From: Coenobita brevimanus
Taxonomy: Eukaryota; Arthropoda; Malacostraca; Decapoda; Coenobitidae
NCBI GenBank assembly: GCA_032717465.1
Contig: JAVRFU010000123.1
Span: forward strand, 1 to 64,000
Length of the DNA: 64,000 bases
Reading direction: 5' to 3'
The notes below the pieces were generated by a model. It had not been told where the DNA came from. It made no database searches and was given only the letters and a program-made list of their open reading frames with translations. This document shows, one piece after another, positions 30,594-39,030 of the stretch; positions within the stretch are counted from its first letter, which is position 1, and each line of letters opens with the position of its first letter. A program made the translations under genes and the position numbers.

Positions 30594-32969
30594 GGTGAAC
30601 AAGCCTACATCTTTTCTATCCTTAATGACCTAGAGCAGCTTGTACAGCACCCTACCCGTATCCCTGACCGCCTTGGAGAGAGCTCCAACATACTTGACCT
30701 CTTCCTCACAACTAATCCTTCTGCTTACTCTGTTAATCTTTTCTCTCCGTTGGGCTCCTCCGATCACAACCTTATTACCTTAACCTGTCCTATCGCTCCA
30801 GTACGGCCTGCGGACCCTCCAGAGAAACGTCGTCTCTGGCATTTTGGAGCCGCAGACTGGGAGGCCCTCAGGCAGTACTTCTTTGATTTTCCCTGGAATG
30901 ATTATTGCTTCCATGGCCGTGAGCCATCTGAGTGTGCCTTGCGCATTACGGAGGTTATTCTCTCGGGCATGGAAGCATACATTCCTTTCTCATATCCTTT
31001 GACTAACGCAAGAAAGCCTTGGTTTAATCACGCTTGTTCTAATGCTGTCCGCAACAAGGAGAAGGCCTACAAAAGGTACCGGAGCCAACCCACCCCTGAA
31101 TCACATAATCTTTACGTTTCTGCCCGGAATCGTGCTAAGTCTGTTCTTTGCTCTACTAAAAATAATTTCATCCATACTAAATGCTCTCAACTCTCCAACT
31201 CGAATTCTTCCCGCTCCTTCTGGCACCTTGCCAAAAATCTTTCTAACAACTTTACCTCATCATCCTTCCCTCCTCTTTTCTACTCTGATGGTTCTGTAGC
31301 TATTTCTTCTACTGATAAAGCAGATCTCTTCGCACAGACTTTCTCCTCCAATTCCACCTTAGACGATTCCGGTGCTGTTCCTCCATCACTTCCCCCCTCT
31401 GACTTCCTCATGGCTGACATTAAAATTTCTTCAGTTGATGTATTTTCTGCCATTACTGGCCTCAGTACTAACAAGGCATATGGGCCTGATGGGGTCCCTC
31501 CTGTTGTTCTCAAGAATTGTGCTTCTGTGCTTACACCCTGCCTAGGCAAACTATTTCGCCTTTGTCTGTCAACTTGTACCTTTCCTTCTTGCTGGAAGTT
31601 TGCTCTCATTCAGCCAGTCCCAAAGAAGGGTGACCACTCCCAACCCTCCAACTATCGTCCAATTGCTTTAACGTCCTGTATTTCAAAAGTTTTCGAGTCA
31701 ATTCTTAATAGAAAAATTTTAAGGCATCTTTCCTATCACAACCTTCTTTCCGATCGTCAGTATGGGTTCCGTCAGGGACGCTCCACTGGCGATCTTCTCA
31801 CCTACCTTTCAGACTCCTGGTCATCCTCCTTTCGGGACTTTGGCGAAAGCTTTGCCATTGCACTTGACATCTCAAAGGCTTTCGATCGAGTCTGGCATAA
31901 ATCTTTAATTTCCAAACTGCCCTCCTACGGTTTCTATCCTTCTATCTGTGCCTTCATCGCTAGCTTCCTTTCTGGTCGTTCTATAGCTGCTGTCGTAGAC
32001 GGCCATCGTTCTTCTCCTAGATCTATTAACAGTGGTGTTCCTCAGGGCTCTGTCCTATCACCAACTCTCTTCCTTTTATTCATCAATGATCTTCTAAGCT
32101 GTACATCTAACCCTATCCACTCATACGCTGATGACTCCACCCTTCACCTTTACATTCGGTTCCCGCAACGCCCATCTCAACAGTTACTTCAAGAAACAAG
32201 GGATGAGGCTATGGCACACCTAATGTCTGACTTGGCTCATATCTCTGACTGGGGTAAAAATAATATGGTTGTCTTTAATGCATCTAAGACTCAGTTCTTA
32301 CACCTATCAACCCGACAAAATCTTCCACAGGTATACCCACTAATGTTTAATAATATTCAGATTAATCCTGCATCATCCTTGAACATGCTTGGGGTTTCAT
32401 TTACTCGGGACTTATCTTGGAAAGATCATATTACATCTCTTGTAAAATCTGCTTCCAAGAGATTGGGTGTGCTAAGCCGACTCCGCTCTTTCTTTACCCC
32501 TGCACAATTGTTGACTCTATACAGGGGTTTTATCCGCCCCTGTGTGGAGTACAACTCTCATGTGTGGGGAGGCTCCCCACATACAGCTCTTCTCAATAGG
32601 GTGGAGTCAAAGGCTTTTCGTCTCATTAACTCTCCTCCTCTTACTGACTCCCTTCAACCTCTGTCTCTTCGTTGGACTGTTGCATCTTTATCTCTTTTCT
32701 ATCGCTACTTTAATGGTCACTGCTCCTCTGAACTGTCTGCTTGCATTCCTCCACCTCTACGACGGGTGCGTAGCACCCGTCTGGCAGCAAACTCTCATCC
32801 CTTTTCTGTACAACTCTCTAATGCAAGAGTTAACCGTTACTCCCAGTCTTTCATTTATGCAACAGGTCAGCTCTGGAACTGTCTCCCTCTGTCTGTATTT
32901 CCTTCTGCCTATGATCTCCAGTCTTTCAAACGTAGTGTGTCCAGGCATCTCAAAATGATCGGATCTTGA
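30594..32969 (+). CDS. Endonuclease tail and reverse transcriptase, open 791-codon frame
   Basis: Open without a stop from the truncation point; the first in-frame Met is well inside, so no proper start exists. Numbered from 30,594: LDLFLTTNP (~36) and SDHNLI (56-61) from the end of an APE endonuclease; [12 protein letters not shown] (~297), [19 protein letters not shown] (~343), [12 protein letters not shown] with catalytic Asp 425, [11 protein letters not shown] (~480-490), YADD (511-514), and a C-terminal region [18 protein letters not shown] and SRHLKMIGS. All RT catalytic residues are intact. No RNase H domain is seen. It acts in target-primed reverse transcription in the autonomous relatives. 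Confidence 0.9.
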   Translation, partial: GEQAYIFSILNDLEQLVQHPTRIPDRLGESSNILDLFLTTNPSAYSVNLFSPLGSSDHNLITLTCPIAPVRPADPPEKRRLWHFGAADWEALRQYFFDFPWNDYCFHGREPSECALRITEVILSGMEAYIPFSYPLTNARKPWFNHACSNAVRNKEKAYKRYRSQPTPESHNLYVSARNRAKSVLCSTKNNFIHTKCSQLSNSNSSRSFWHLAKNLSNNFTSSSFPPLFYSDGSVAISSTDKADLFAQTFSSNSTLDDSGAVPPSLPPSDFLMADIKISSVDVFSAITGLSTNKAYGPDGVPPVVLKNCASVLTPCLGKLFRLCLSTCTFPSCWKFALIQPVPKKGDHSQPSNYRPIALTSCISKVFESILNRKILRHLSYHNLLSDRQYGFRQGRSTGDLLTYLSDSWSSSFRDFGESFAIALDISKAFDRVWHKSLISKLPSYGFYPSICAFIASFLSGRSIAAVVDGHRSSPRSINSGVPQGSVLSPTLFLLFINDLLSCTSNPIHSYADDSTLHLYIRFPQRPSQQLLQETRDEAMAHLMSDLAHISDWGKNNMVVFNASKTQFLHLSTRQNLPQVYPLMFNNIQINPASSLNMLGVSFTRDLSWKDHITSLVKSASKRLGVLSRLRSFFTPAQLLTLYRGFIRPCVEYNSHVWGGSPHTALLNRVESKAFRLINSPPLTDSLQPLSLRWTVASLSLFYRYFNGHCSSELSACIPPPLRRVRSTRLAANSHPFSVQLSNARVNRYSQSFIYATGQLWNCLPLSVFPSAYDLQSFKRSVSRHLKMIGS

Positions 32970-33072
32970 ATTTGGCTCTCTATTGTATTTTGTTTTTCTC
33001 TTGGAGGGAACTGTTACTGCGGGCTCATGCCTTTGGTTCCTTCTTCCTTGCATAAAAAAAAAAAAAAAAAAA
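30594..33072 (+). mobile_element. Non-LTR retrotransposon, family 1, best-preserved copy
   Basis: Starts GGTGAACAAGCC, the same truncation point as the copy at 4,589, and ends with CTTCCTTGCAT and 19 A residues (33,054-33,072). The flanks differ from the other copies. The uninterrupted frame shows that the family was active recently, though this copy lacks the 5' half of the endonuclease and any ORF1, so it is not self-sufficient. A target duplication is not evident. Confidence 0.92.
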
Positions 33073-33270
33073 TGTAGGTGAGGTGGAGGGAGGGAGAGGG
33101 AGGGGTAGACCGAGGATGAGGTGGAGGGATGGAGCTGAGAGGTATATGAGGGAGGGGGGGGGTGAGTTGAGGGGAGGGTAGTCAAATGGTGGACGACAGA
33201 GTGACTTGGAGGCGTTTTGTCTGGGCCACTCTTTGCGGGATTAGGGCGTCGGGCTATACATAGATAGATA

Positions 33271-33383
33271 GGATAGGGTAGTGTAGGTTAGAATAAGTTA
33301 GGTTAGGATAGATTAGATTGTATAAGTTAGATCTCAGATTCTGATGGGGGCTCTTAAGGTGAGGCTGTGGCAGTTCTAGATGG
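33271..33383 (+). repeat. Interspersed GGTTAGG-containing repeat, arm 2
   Basis: Inverted relative to 24,582-24,692, ~8.6 kb away, sharing GGATAGGGTAG, AATAAGTTAGGTTAGGATAG and CTGTGGCAGTTCTAGATGG. Likely two insertions of one repeat family. Confidence 0.75.
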
Positions 33384-33539
33384 TTAAAAACAGGGGGCCT
33401 GGGGGGTAAAGTCCTCGTCAGGATAAGCCTGGTTTCGATAGGTTTTTAGGCCAGACCGTTGGGTTTCTGTATATTTGGACGTCTGATTCGCTGACGTGTC
33501 CCGTCGGCGAGATCGTATAATCGTTGCGTCCAGTAGTTA

Positions 33540-33725
33540 ATCCTGAATGACCCCAGCAGGAGCATTGGGGTCCCATGCTTAGCTACTTAGTCCAGAAGTA
33601 CTGTAGGTGACAATGACCAGTCACTCATCCCTGAGTGACATCATCAGTAAACATCAACCCTTCTGAGATTAACCAATATCACACACCCGGTCACAGCACC
33701 TTAACACACTAGACCACCTGGAGTC
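33540..33725 (-). repeat. SINE-like piece (tRNA-like head and hairpin core)
   Basis: Minus strand has CCAGGTGGTCTAGTGTGTTA, similar to a tRNA A-box region, and the CACTCAGGGATGAGTG hairpin shared with 1,003-1,535 and 24,716-25,166. Overall similarity to those is limited to these blocks, so it may be a related subfamily. Confidence 0.5.
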
Positions 33726-34312
33726 CAATTGTTAAGGCTGCTTTTGAAAAGGGGTGTACCAGTGGGCATTATTGCTGCCATAACCCTATGTCAAGATAAA
33801 GGAGTTTAATTAAGCAGAAATTAATTGGATTTTGATTTTGTTATTTTGATTTCTTTTTATTGCATAACCCCTAATGCGCTATATAGGCAGTCCTATGAGT
33901 ATTAGAACTTCTTATAAGAATTCTCTTATGGTTTTTGTGAGACAGTGGAGCGGAATAATAAAAAAAAATCTATTTCAATGCACGCATCCTACACTGTGAA
34001 TGGTCAGTTGGTGATACTATATTCTTTTTACACTAACTTGGCCTAAACCTTACACTATGAATGGTGTCTTCTAGCAATGCTGTAGATTATCGTGTCCTGT
34101 GTTTCTTCTACGGTCTTTGAAAACTACTTTTAATCGATCAATCAATCATTCCTGAGCTGAAAAAATTGGTTTGAATATTTGAATTGAATTAACGTTCCGC
34201 AGCGACTTGGTGTCCGGGTGGTATATAGTAAAATATTCGTTTGATCTTGTTTAAAAAAAAAAAATAAAACTTCTTTCCATTAAAATATCTTATAAGAGTG
34301 CTTAGACATTAT

Positions 34313-34320
34313 TATAAAAA
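34313..34320 (+). promoter_or_regulatory. Candidate TATA box upstream of retropepsin-like gene
   Basis: TATAAAAA about 97 bp upstream of the ATG at 34,410. The local sequence is AT-rich, so chance occurrence is quite possible. Confidence 0.25.
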
Positions 34321-34409
34321 TGTATTTGTTGTTTGTAAGAGCAATGAGGCTTTTATTTTATTAATACTGAAAATAACTGATTGCAGAAGACGGCGTTACA
34401 TCTTATAAG

Positions 34410-34458
34410 ATGGTGAGAGTCAGACGGATGGGTCAGTTCTCGCCCAACCCTGTGCGAG
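34410..34458 (+). CDS. Possible first coding exon of retropepsin-like gene
   Basis: ATG at 34,410 opens MVRVRRMGQFSPNPVR and then meets GAG/GTAAGC, a good donor (GT at 34,459-34,460). A pyrimidine-rich acceptor CTTTCCTACTGAGCTAG ends at 34,550. Splicing out 92 bp keeps the frame: the leftover G plus CA makes Ala and the next codon is the ATG at 34,553. This is inference from signals only; the gene may equally start at 34,553. Confidence 0.35.
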
Positions 34459-34552
34459 GTAAGCGTGTTGCAAAATCATTGCTTCTTGCACTTCTCATTA
34501 GTCTTGTATTTCTTCCTGACTTTTGAGTGTTTGCTTTCCTACTGAGCTAGCA

Positions 34553-35320
34553 ATGGCCTCATACGAGGTTCCATTGAAATGGCTGAAAGGCCCAAAGCTA
34601 ATTCTTGAGGTAAAGATACAAGATGTGTTCATTCCGTTGGTAGTAGAAACGGGGGCACCCAGAACGACCCTGCCAAAAATCCTTCTTAGGAAATATGGTT
34701 TAGAGGGAGTCGTTCCCTTGGCTAAAGGTTATCTGGATGATTATCTTAAAGGTGTTGAAATAGTGCTGGAGTCGGTGAGTGGCCCAGTAAGTATTGTTAT
34801 GGATATTGAAGTGGATAGTTATATGAAGTATTGTTGTGGCATAGTGGGCATGGATTTTTTGAGGTCATGTAGTTGTACCCTAAACACGTCAAAGTGTTGT
34901 CCAGCGTTGACCGTCAGGGTACCCGAGGTCAAGCCCACTAAGATTGTTAACTTGTTATTTAAGAAAACAATCAAGATCTGTGAGAAATCTTACGGCGAAA
35001 TTCTCTTCGATACCGGAGGAATCGTGTCTCTTATGCCATCAACCGTGGCTAGGAAACACGGGCTGAAATTTGAGGCCGTCCACCCTGCCCTCAATATTCA
35101 TTTCACCTTCTTCAATCAAAGGTGTAATATACGGGAGTGTGTCAAAGATGTTCCCGTCTTCTTTGACGGCAAGGTGCATTACTTAGACTTTCATGTGTAT
35201 TCAGGCCAGAAAATTATAGTCGGCATAAATGCTCTGCAGGATCAGGCATTTTCCTTTAAACCAGGTATTATTTTCAAAGCCTCTCGCCTTTGGAAGAGGT
35301 TTGAGTCTGTGTTTTCTTGA
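34553..35320 (+). CDS. Two-domain retropepsin-like aspartic protease
   Basis: 255 codons from an ATG in good context (GCAATGG). Two retroviral-protease-like halves lie in one chain. Half 1 has LVVETGAPRTTLP (ETGA at 32-35) and IVGMDFL (97-103). Half 2 has EILFDTGGIVSLMP (DTGG at 153-156) and IIVGIN (221-226). Retropepsins normally work as homodimers, each giving one Asp; here both halves are fused, as in pepsin, and the first Asp is Glu (GAA, 34,646-34,648), so activity is doubtful. No Gag, RT or integrase adjoins it, which fits a host-adopted gene more than an element remnant, though a retroelement origin is likely. The last ~27 codons lie in the first unit of a 170-bp tandem array. Strand and direction match the kinase 3 kb downstream. 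Confidence 0.7.
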   Translation: MASYEVPLKWLKGPKLILEVKIQDVFIPLVVETGAPRTTLPKILLRKYGLEGVVPLAKGYLDDYLKGVEIVLESVSGPVSIVMDIEVDSYMKYCCGIVGMDFLRSCSCTLNTSKCCPALTVRVPEVKPTKIVNLLFKKTIKICEKSYGEILFDTGGIVSLMPSTVARKHGLKFEAVHPALNIHFTFFNQRCNIRECVKDVPVFFDGKVHYLDFHVYSGQKIIVGINALQDQAFSFKPGIIFKASRLWKRFESVFS

Positions 35321-35770
35321 AGTGGTATGTGACTTCCAGTTAGGCGATTAGCAGGCCGGATTTTCACATTTATACTGGCGTCAATATTTCAGTGTTTACA
35401 TGCATTAGACTAGACATTTTGTTTTTAACCTGATATTTTTTTCCAAAGCCTCTCGCCCTTGGAAGAGATTTATCTGTGTTTTCTTGAAGTGGTATGTGAC
35501 TTCCAGTTAGGTGATTGGCAGGCCAGATTTTCGCGTTTATATTGGCGTGAATATTTGAATGTTTACATGCATTACAGGACCAGACATTTTGTTTTAAACC
35601 AGGTCTTATATTCAAAGGCTCTCGCCTTTGGAAGAGATTTGTCTGTTTTCTTGAAGTGGTACGTGACAACTTCCTGTTAGGCGATTGGCAGGCAGGATTT
35701 TGGCGTTTACACTGGCAGGAATAATTGAATCCGTTGAAATGCATTAGAGGACTAGACGTTTTGCTTTAAG
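35239..35770 (+). repeat. ~170-bp tandem repeat overlapping the end of the retropepsin-like gene
   Basis: Units begin at about 35,239, 35,409 and 35,579, with a partial fourth at 35,751. Shared phrases are AGACATTTTGTTTTAAACC, CCTCTCGCCTTTGGAAGAG, TTTTCTTGAAGTGG and GATTGGCAGGC. The first unit holds the C-terminal codons of the gene; the third still translates as a similar tail (DQTFCFKPG, then GSRLWKRF), but the second is frame-disrupted, so the array arose by duplication of the gene end and its 3' flank. Confidence 0.9.
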
Positions 35771-36284
35771 TTGCTCCTGGTAAGATAAGTTCCATAGTGA
35801 TGATACCAACTGTGCTGCACGTCACTGAACATTACCGTAGATTACCATAGATGTTGTACCGGAAGAGGCTCTTTTCTAAGCCTGTGTCTCCGGGCTTCTC
35901 AGTTCTTCACTATTGTTATAACCCAGATGGTGTTCAGTAAGATCACGTCACATTTGGTTCAGGAACCCAGGCAGCTCCTGCATTTGATCTTTGATACTAT
36001 TCAACCTGAGTAGCCAGGGTAGTCCATCAGTGGATTTTTTGTGGTCCTGTAATTACACCCGTAATTTTCATCATTTATCTTTTTATTGATTTATTTTACA
36101 AAAACTGGAGGCCGTGTCAGGAGTGGGGACGCAACAGGCACATGGCAGTGTGCCAGTTGGGTAATGTGGCACTGGCACAGGGCATAGTATTAGTCAAGTG
36201 CCTCAAACCCACAATACAGATGAAGGATATATGGCGTGGGCAGACCTTCATCATTGCTCCTCCATCTCTGCCAACAGGAAGTAC

Positions 36285-36285
<1 letters not shown>
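35771..36285. other. Spacer, no gene recognised
   Basis: Ordinary sequence between the tandem array and a GA repeat; nothing recognisable on either strand. Confidence 0.4.

Positions 36286-36334
<49 letters not shown>
36286..36334. repeat. (GA)n microsatellite
   Basis: Pure GA run in the single-copy middle region. Confidence 0.97.
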
Positions 36335-36336
<2 letters not shown>

Positions 36337-36420
36337 ATACAATCTCCCCAACTTATGCCCGTTTTTTATTTATTGCTTAAACATGCGAACTGGGGGCTTC
36401 CTGAAATACCCTCAATTATG

Positions 36421-36460
36421 TATATATCACTGAGCTCTGTAGAGCTCAGTTGTGTATATA
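36421..36460. other. Perfect 9-bp hairpin in a TATATA context
   Basis: ACTGAGCTC (36,429-36,437), loop TGTA, then GAGCTCAGT (36,442-36,450), flanked by TATATATC and TGTGTATATA that extend the symmetry. It could form a cruciform or an RNA hairpin. Function unknown. The rest of 36,335-36,960 shows nothing recognisable. Confidence 0.55.
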
Positions 36461-36965
36461 CCGTACTCTTTTTGTAGTTTAAACAAATAACTGTTTCATA
36501 CAAAAATCAAATTACTTACCTTTTGATGACAATTTATGAGTTGCAGTTGCCGCGCCCTTATGGTAAAGTATGTAAACTTGCATAGGTAAGTGAATATGGA
36601 TCCTTACTAATTAATCCTGAAATGTAATTGATTTGTTCTGTAAAACCCACAATAATAGTCGCTAGGTAAGATATTTAATAAGGGATGTAAGACTCCCAGA
36701 AACTCCACGTAAAGTTGCACTCGTATTTTTAAAAAAAAATTGAATCTTATCGAACATTCGCTTGTGTTAATTTCACTGGGTTATGAACCTAATGGACAAT
36801 AAAATAACTTTTCTTTTTTTTAACCATTTAAGACAATAAAATGTTAACTAGAATATCAGTCATTATATGAACACGCTGTTATTTTTGAAATGTAGACGAC
36901 TACTAGAATCCATAATTACGTGAAATAAAGGATCACTGGTAAAAATAACCTGCTATTACGTAGGG

Positions 36966-36973
36966 TATAAAAG
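36966..36973 (+). promoter_or_regulatory. TATA box of the kinase gene, now displaced by a transposon
   Basis: GGGTATAAAAGGAGGG is a strong TATA box. It is followed 32 bp later (T to A) by the A of the 11-bp target duplication TTTACGTGTCA. If the insertion at 36,999-38,168 is removed along with one duplication copy, the TATA box lies about 94 bp upstream of the kinase ATG, and GTCACTTC sits where an initiator should be. Inferred from position and sequence only. Confidence 0.6.
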
Positions 36974-36987
36974 GAGGGCATCTGTTA

Positions 36988-36998
36988 TTTACGTGTCA
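36988..36998 (+). repeat. Target-site duplication, left copy
   Basis: TTTACGTGTCA, repeated exactly at 38,169-38,179 just after the poly-A tail of the inserted retrotransposon fragment. Confidence 0.9.
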
Positions 36999-37289
36999 GA
37001 AAAAGTGTTGGCACGGTTACGTCTCAATGCCACCGTTTTAACACATATGAAACCTTATATGGAAAGACGCTTCCCACCGCACTGTGACATCTGTAATGCG
37101 GTGTTATCTATCAGTCATATCATCCTGCGCTGTCGGCGATTTATTCGTGAACGTGCTTCACTTATAAATTACTGCGGCGCAGCAGACCTCCCCTTCACCC
37201 TTTCCACCATCCTGGGTGATGGGGACATTGTTATGACTGATAAATTGATGGCTATCTTGAGAGAGAGCGGACTGATCAGAGTGATGTGA
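36999..37289 (+). pseudogene. C-terminal fragment of retrotransposon ORF2 (zinc-binding tail)
   Basis: Reads EKVLARLRLNATVLTHMKPY, then RRFPPHCDICNAVLSISHII followed by LRC, and ends KLMAILRESGLIRVM. A CxxC..H...C arrangement after a conserved R-R-F-P-P is the reverse-transcriptase zinc-binding tail found after RNase H in several non-LTR families. Truncation removed everything upstream, so it is a non-functional fragment although the frame itself is clean. Confidence 0.8.
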
Positions 37290-37349
37290 CTTTTTTACTG
37301 TGTGGTTATGGTTTTTATCAACGGTAAATATGTATATATTGTAATATTA

Positions 37350-37790
37350 ATTAGGGTTGACAGTTGACATATTTGAAATAGTTCCTCCATCCACTGATCT
37401 ATTTCTAATATAGATGTCCCCTACATTAAGCCAAGTTCCTCGCCTGACAGTCACCAGCTGATGAGTGCAAGTGTGCAATATAGGAAGGTATTGGGCACTT
37501 GCAGTCGATGGTGGTCTGCTGGGCGAGGTTCTTCACTTTTTGTACAAATTATGTAAATACATTATACCATCTTGCTTAAGTTATTCTAATTAGGGACGAC
37601 AGCTGACGTATATGGAAATGTTCCTGACTCGTCTGGTTCCCTTTCATATATTGATGTCCCCTATATTAGGTTGTGCCTCGACTGACAGTCACCAGGTGAT
37701 GAGTGCAGGTATGTCATGTAGAAAGGCATTACATATCTGCAGTCGATGGTGTTCTGTTAGTCGAGGTATTTTTACCATTAGTGTAGGTCT
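37350..37790 (+). repeat. ~240-bp tandem duplication in retrotransposon 3' UTR
   Basis: Two units, starting at about 37,350 and 37,590. Shared phrases are AATTAGGG..GACAG.TGAC, GATGTCCCCTA.ATTA, CTGACAGTCACCAG.TGATG and TGCAGTCGATGGTG.TCTG. Divergence between units suggests it is a long-standing feature of the family. Tandem repeats in 3' UTRs occur in several non-LTR families. Confidence 0.8.
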
Positions 37791-38168
37791 AGCTATTTGT
37801 CTCTTAGGACTTAGTGTACGTTAGCGATTTGTCTGTTAGGTGATTAGTTTTAGGGTCTTTATATTAGGCATTTTTGTTTATAAGTAATATAAGGTTAAAA
37901 ATATAAAAAATTACCAAAAAAATAATAAAAATAGAATTACAAAAAAATAATAAAATAAAAATTATTACATATATATGTACGTGTGCATGAAAGTGTGAAT
38001 GTTCATATGCATGGATGTGTGTATGTATGTATCCATGTATATATATATATGTTCGTATATGTATGTATATATGTCTCAATATATATACATACATATATAT
38101 TTGCCTTAATGACCAGAGGCTCCGGCCTCAATGGTCGATAGGCAAAAAAAAAAAAAGAAAAAAAAAAG

Positions 38169-38179
38169 TTTACGTGTCA
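38169..38179 (+). repeat. Target-site duplication, right copy
   Basis: TTTACGTGTCA directly after the poly-A tail and one G; followed by CTTCTTCG and the kinase 5' leader. Confidence 0.9.
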
Positions 38180-38239
38180 CTTCTTCGTTAGCGTCGACTG
38201 GTTAACACGTATATTATTTGTGCTGCTTGCTTTGTCAAA

Positions 38240-38998
38240 ATGGACGCTTACCAGGAGTTCGTGCGAAGCCTCTGTGCTTCCCTTAAAGTGAAGAACGTCA
38301 CTGCAAAGAATTTTAGTGACATTTGTGCAAAATACAGTGTTAAGGCCTTGGGGAGTGGGGCGCAGGGTTCCTGCCGTCTTCTGAACGGAAAAGATAAAAG
38401 CTACGTTGTTAAGAATTACAGTAACAGCGGTTTAACGGATATAGTTACAGAGGTAAGGTTCTTGAGCAAAATTAAATATGTAAATGGTGTTCAACAATTG
38501 GTAGGAGTATGTGTGGAAAACCGATCTTTATTGACAAAATTCGCCGGTCAGTCTATTGACACCCAGAAAATTCACCAGCATTCGCTGATGACGGTTCTTC
38601 AACAGTTGGCCAAAATAGTTGACGAGATCAATTCCCTGGATATTTACCACAACGACCTGAAATGTGCCAACATATGTGTGCAGCAGACTGCTGCTGGACC
38701 AAAAGTTACCGTCATCGACTTCGGTCTGGCCACCACCGCCTCCAGCCCGCTGTTGGACGAACCCATGGGTCCCCGTGAGGCCCAAAAGTATCCCTGGGTT
38801 GCCCCTGAGGTGCTGGCTGGGGAAAGCAGCTCGTCGGCTTCGGATACGTTCAGTGTGGCGTTTGTAGCCCTTACATTATTCAGCGAAGCCAAGCTGACGA
38901 TGCCATCTCGACTGGATAGCTGGGTTAACGATGCCCTGTCCCCTAACCCAGTGGTCAGACCCACTCTTAGTCAGCTGATTGATGTTCTATCACAGTGA
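38240..38998 (+). CDS. Compact intronless protein kinase
   Basis: 252 codons from an ATG in good context (CAAAATGG). Visible kinase motifs: glycine loop GSGAQGSC (38-45), Lys58 in YVVKNY, Glu71 (alpha-C) in TEVRFL, catalytic loop HNDLKCAN (137-144) with catalytic Asp139 and Asn144, IDFG (159-162), PWVAPE (185-190), Asp202 in SDTFS and Arg240 in VVRPT. The usual HRD is HND, and the C-lobe is short, but no essential residue is missing, so Ser/Thr or dual-specificity activity is plausible. There is no signal peptide or membrane segment; cytoplasmic or nuclear. Lack of introns fits a retrogene or capture by a mobile or viral genome, but that is inference. Its TATA box is separated from it by a 1.17-kb insertion, and its stop is followed by a tandem array. 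Confidence 0.85.
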   Translation: MDAYQEFVRSLCASLKVKNVTAKNFSDICAKYSVKALGSGAQGSCRLLNGKDKSYVVKNYSNSGLTDIVTEVRFLSKIKYVNGVQQLVGVCVENRSLLTKFAGQSIDTQKIHQHSLMTVLQQLAKIVDEINSLDIYHNDLKCANICVQQTAAGPKVTVIDFGLATTASSPLLDEPMGPREAQKYPWVAPEVLAGESSSSASDTFSVAFVALTLFSEAKLTMPSRLDSWVNDALSPNPVVRPTLSQLIDVLSQ

Positions 38999-39030
38999 AA
39001 ACACCTTCTGTGTATTTTGTCTTTATTACC

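Larger units (their letters stand above)
33073..34312. other. Spacer with repeat pieces, no gene recognised
   Basis: Begins with a G-rich patch (33,075-33,180, GGAGGGAGAGGGAGGGG), then the CCTAA-type repeat arm and SINE-like piece listed separately; 33,726-34,312 is AT-rich sequence without recognisable features apart from an A run at 34,252-34,267. Confidence 0.45.
36999..38168 (+). mobile_element. 5'-truncated non-LTR retrotransposon (RNase H/zinc-tail type) inserted at kinase promoter
   Basis: A 1,170-bp insertion bounded by an exact 11-bp target duplication and ending in an A-rich tail (38,145-38,167). It carries the last ~96 codons of an ORF and a long 3' UTR with a two-copy ~240-bp tandem repeat and a TATG/TA-rich stretch (37,970-38,100). 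The last part, CCAGAGGCTCCGGCCTC then GATAGGCAAAA, is a typical 3' end. The ORF tail type belongs to I/R1-like lineages that place RNase H and a zinc motif after RT. Confidence 0.88.

Noticed and set aside
36142..36477. Arg-Glu repeat protein frames around the GA repeat
   Set aside because: Generated by the GA microsatellite in three frames; no domain outside the repeat.
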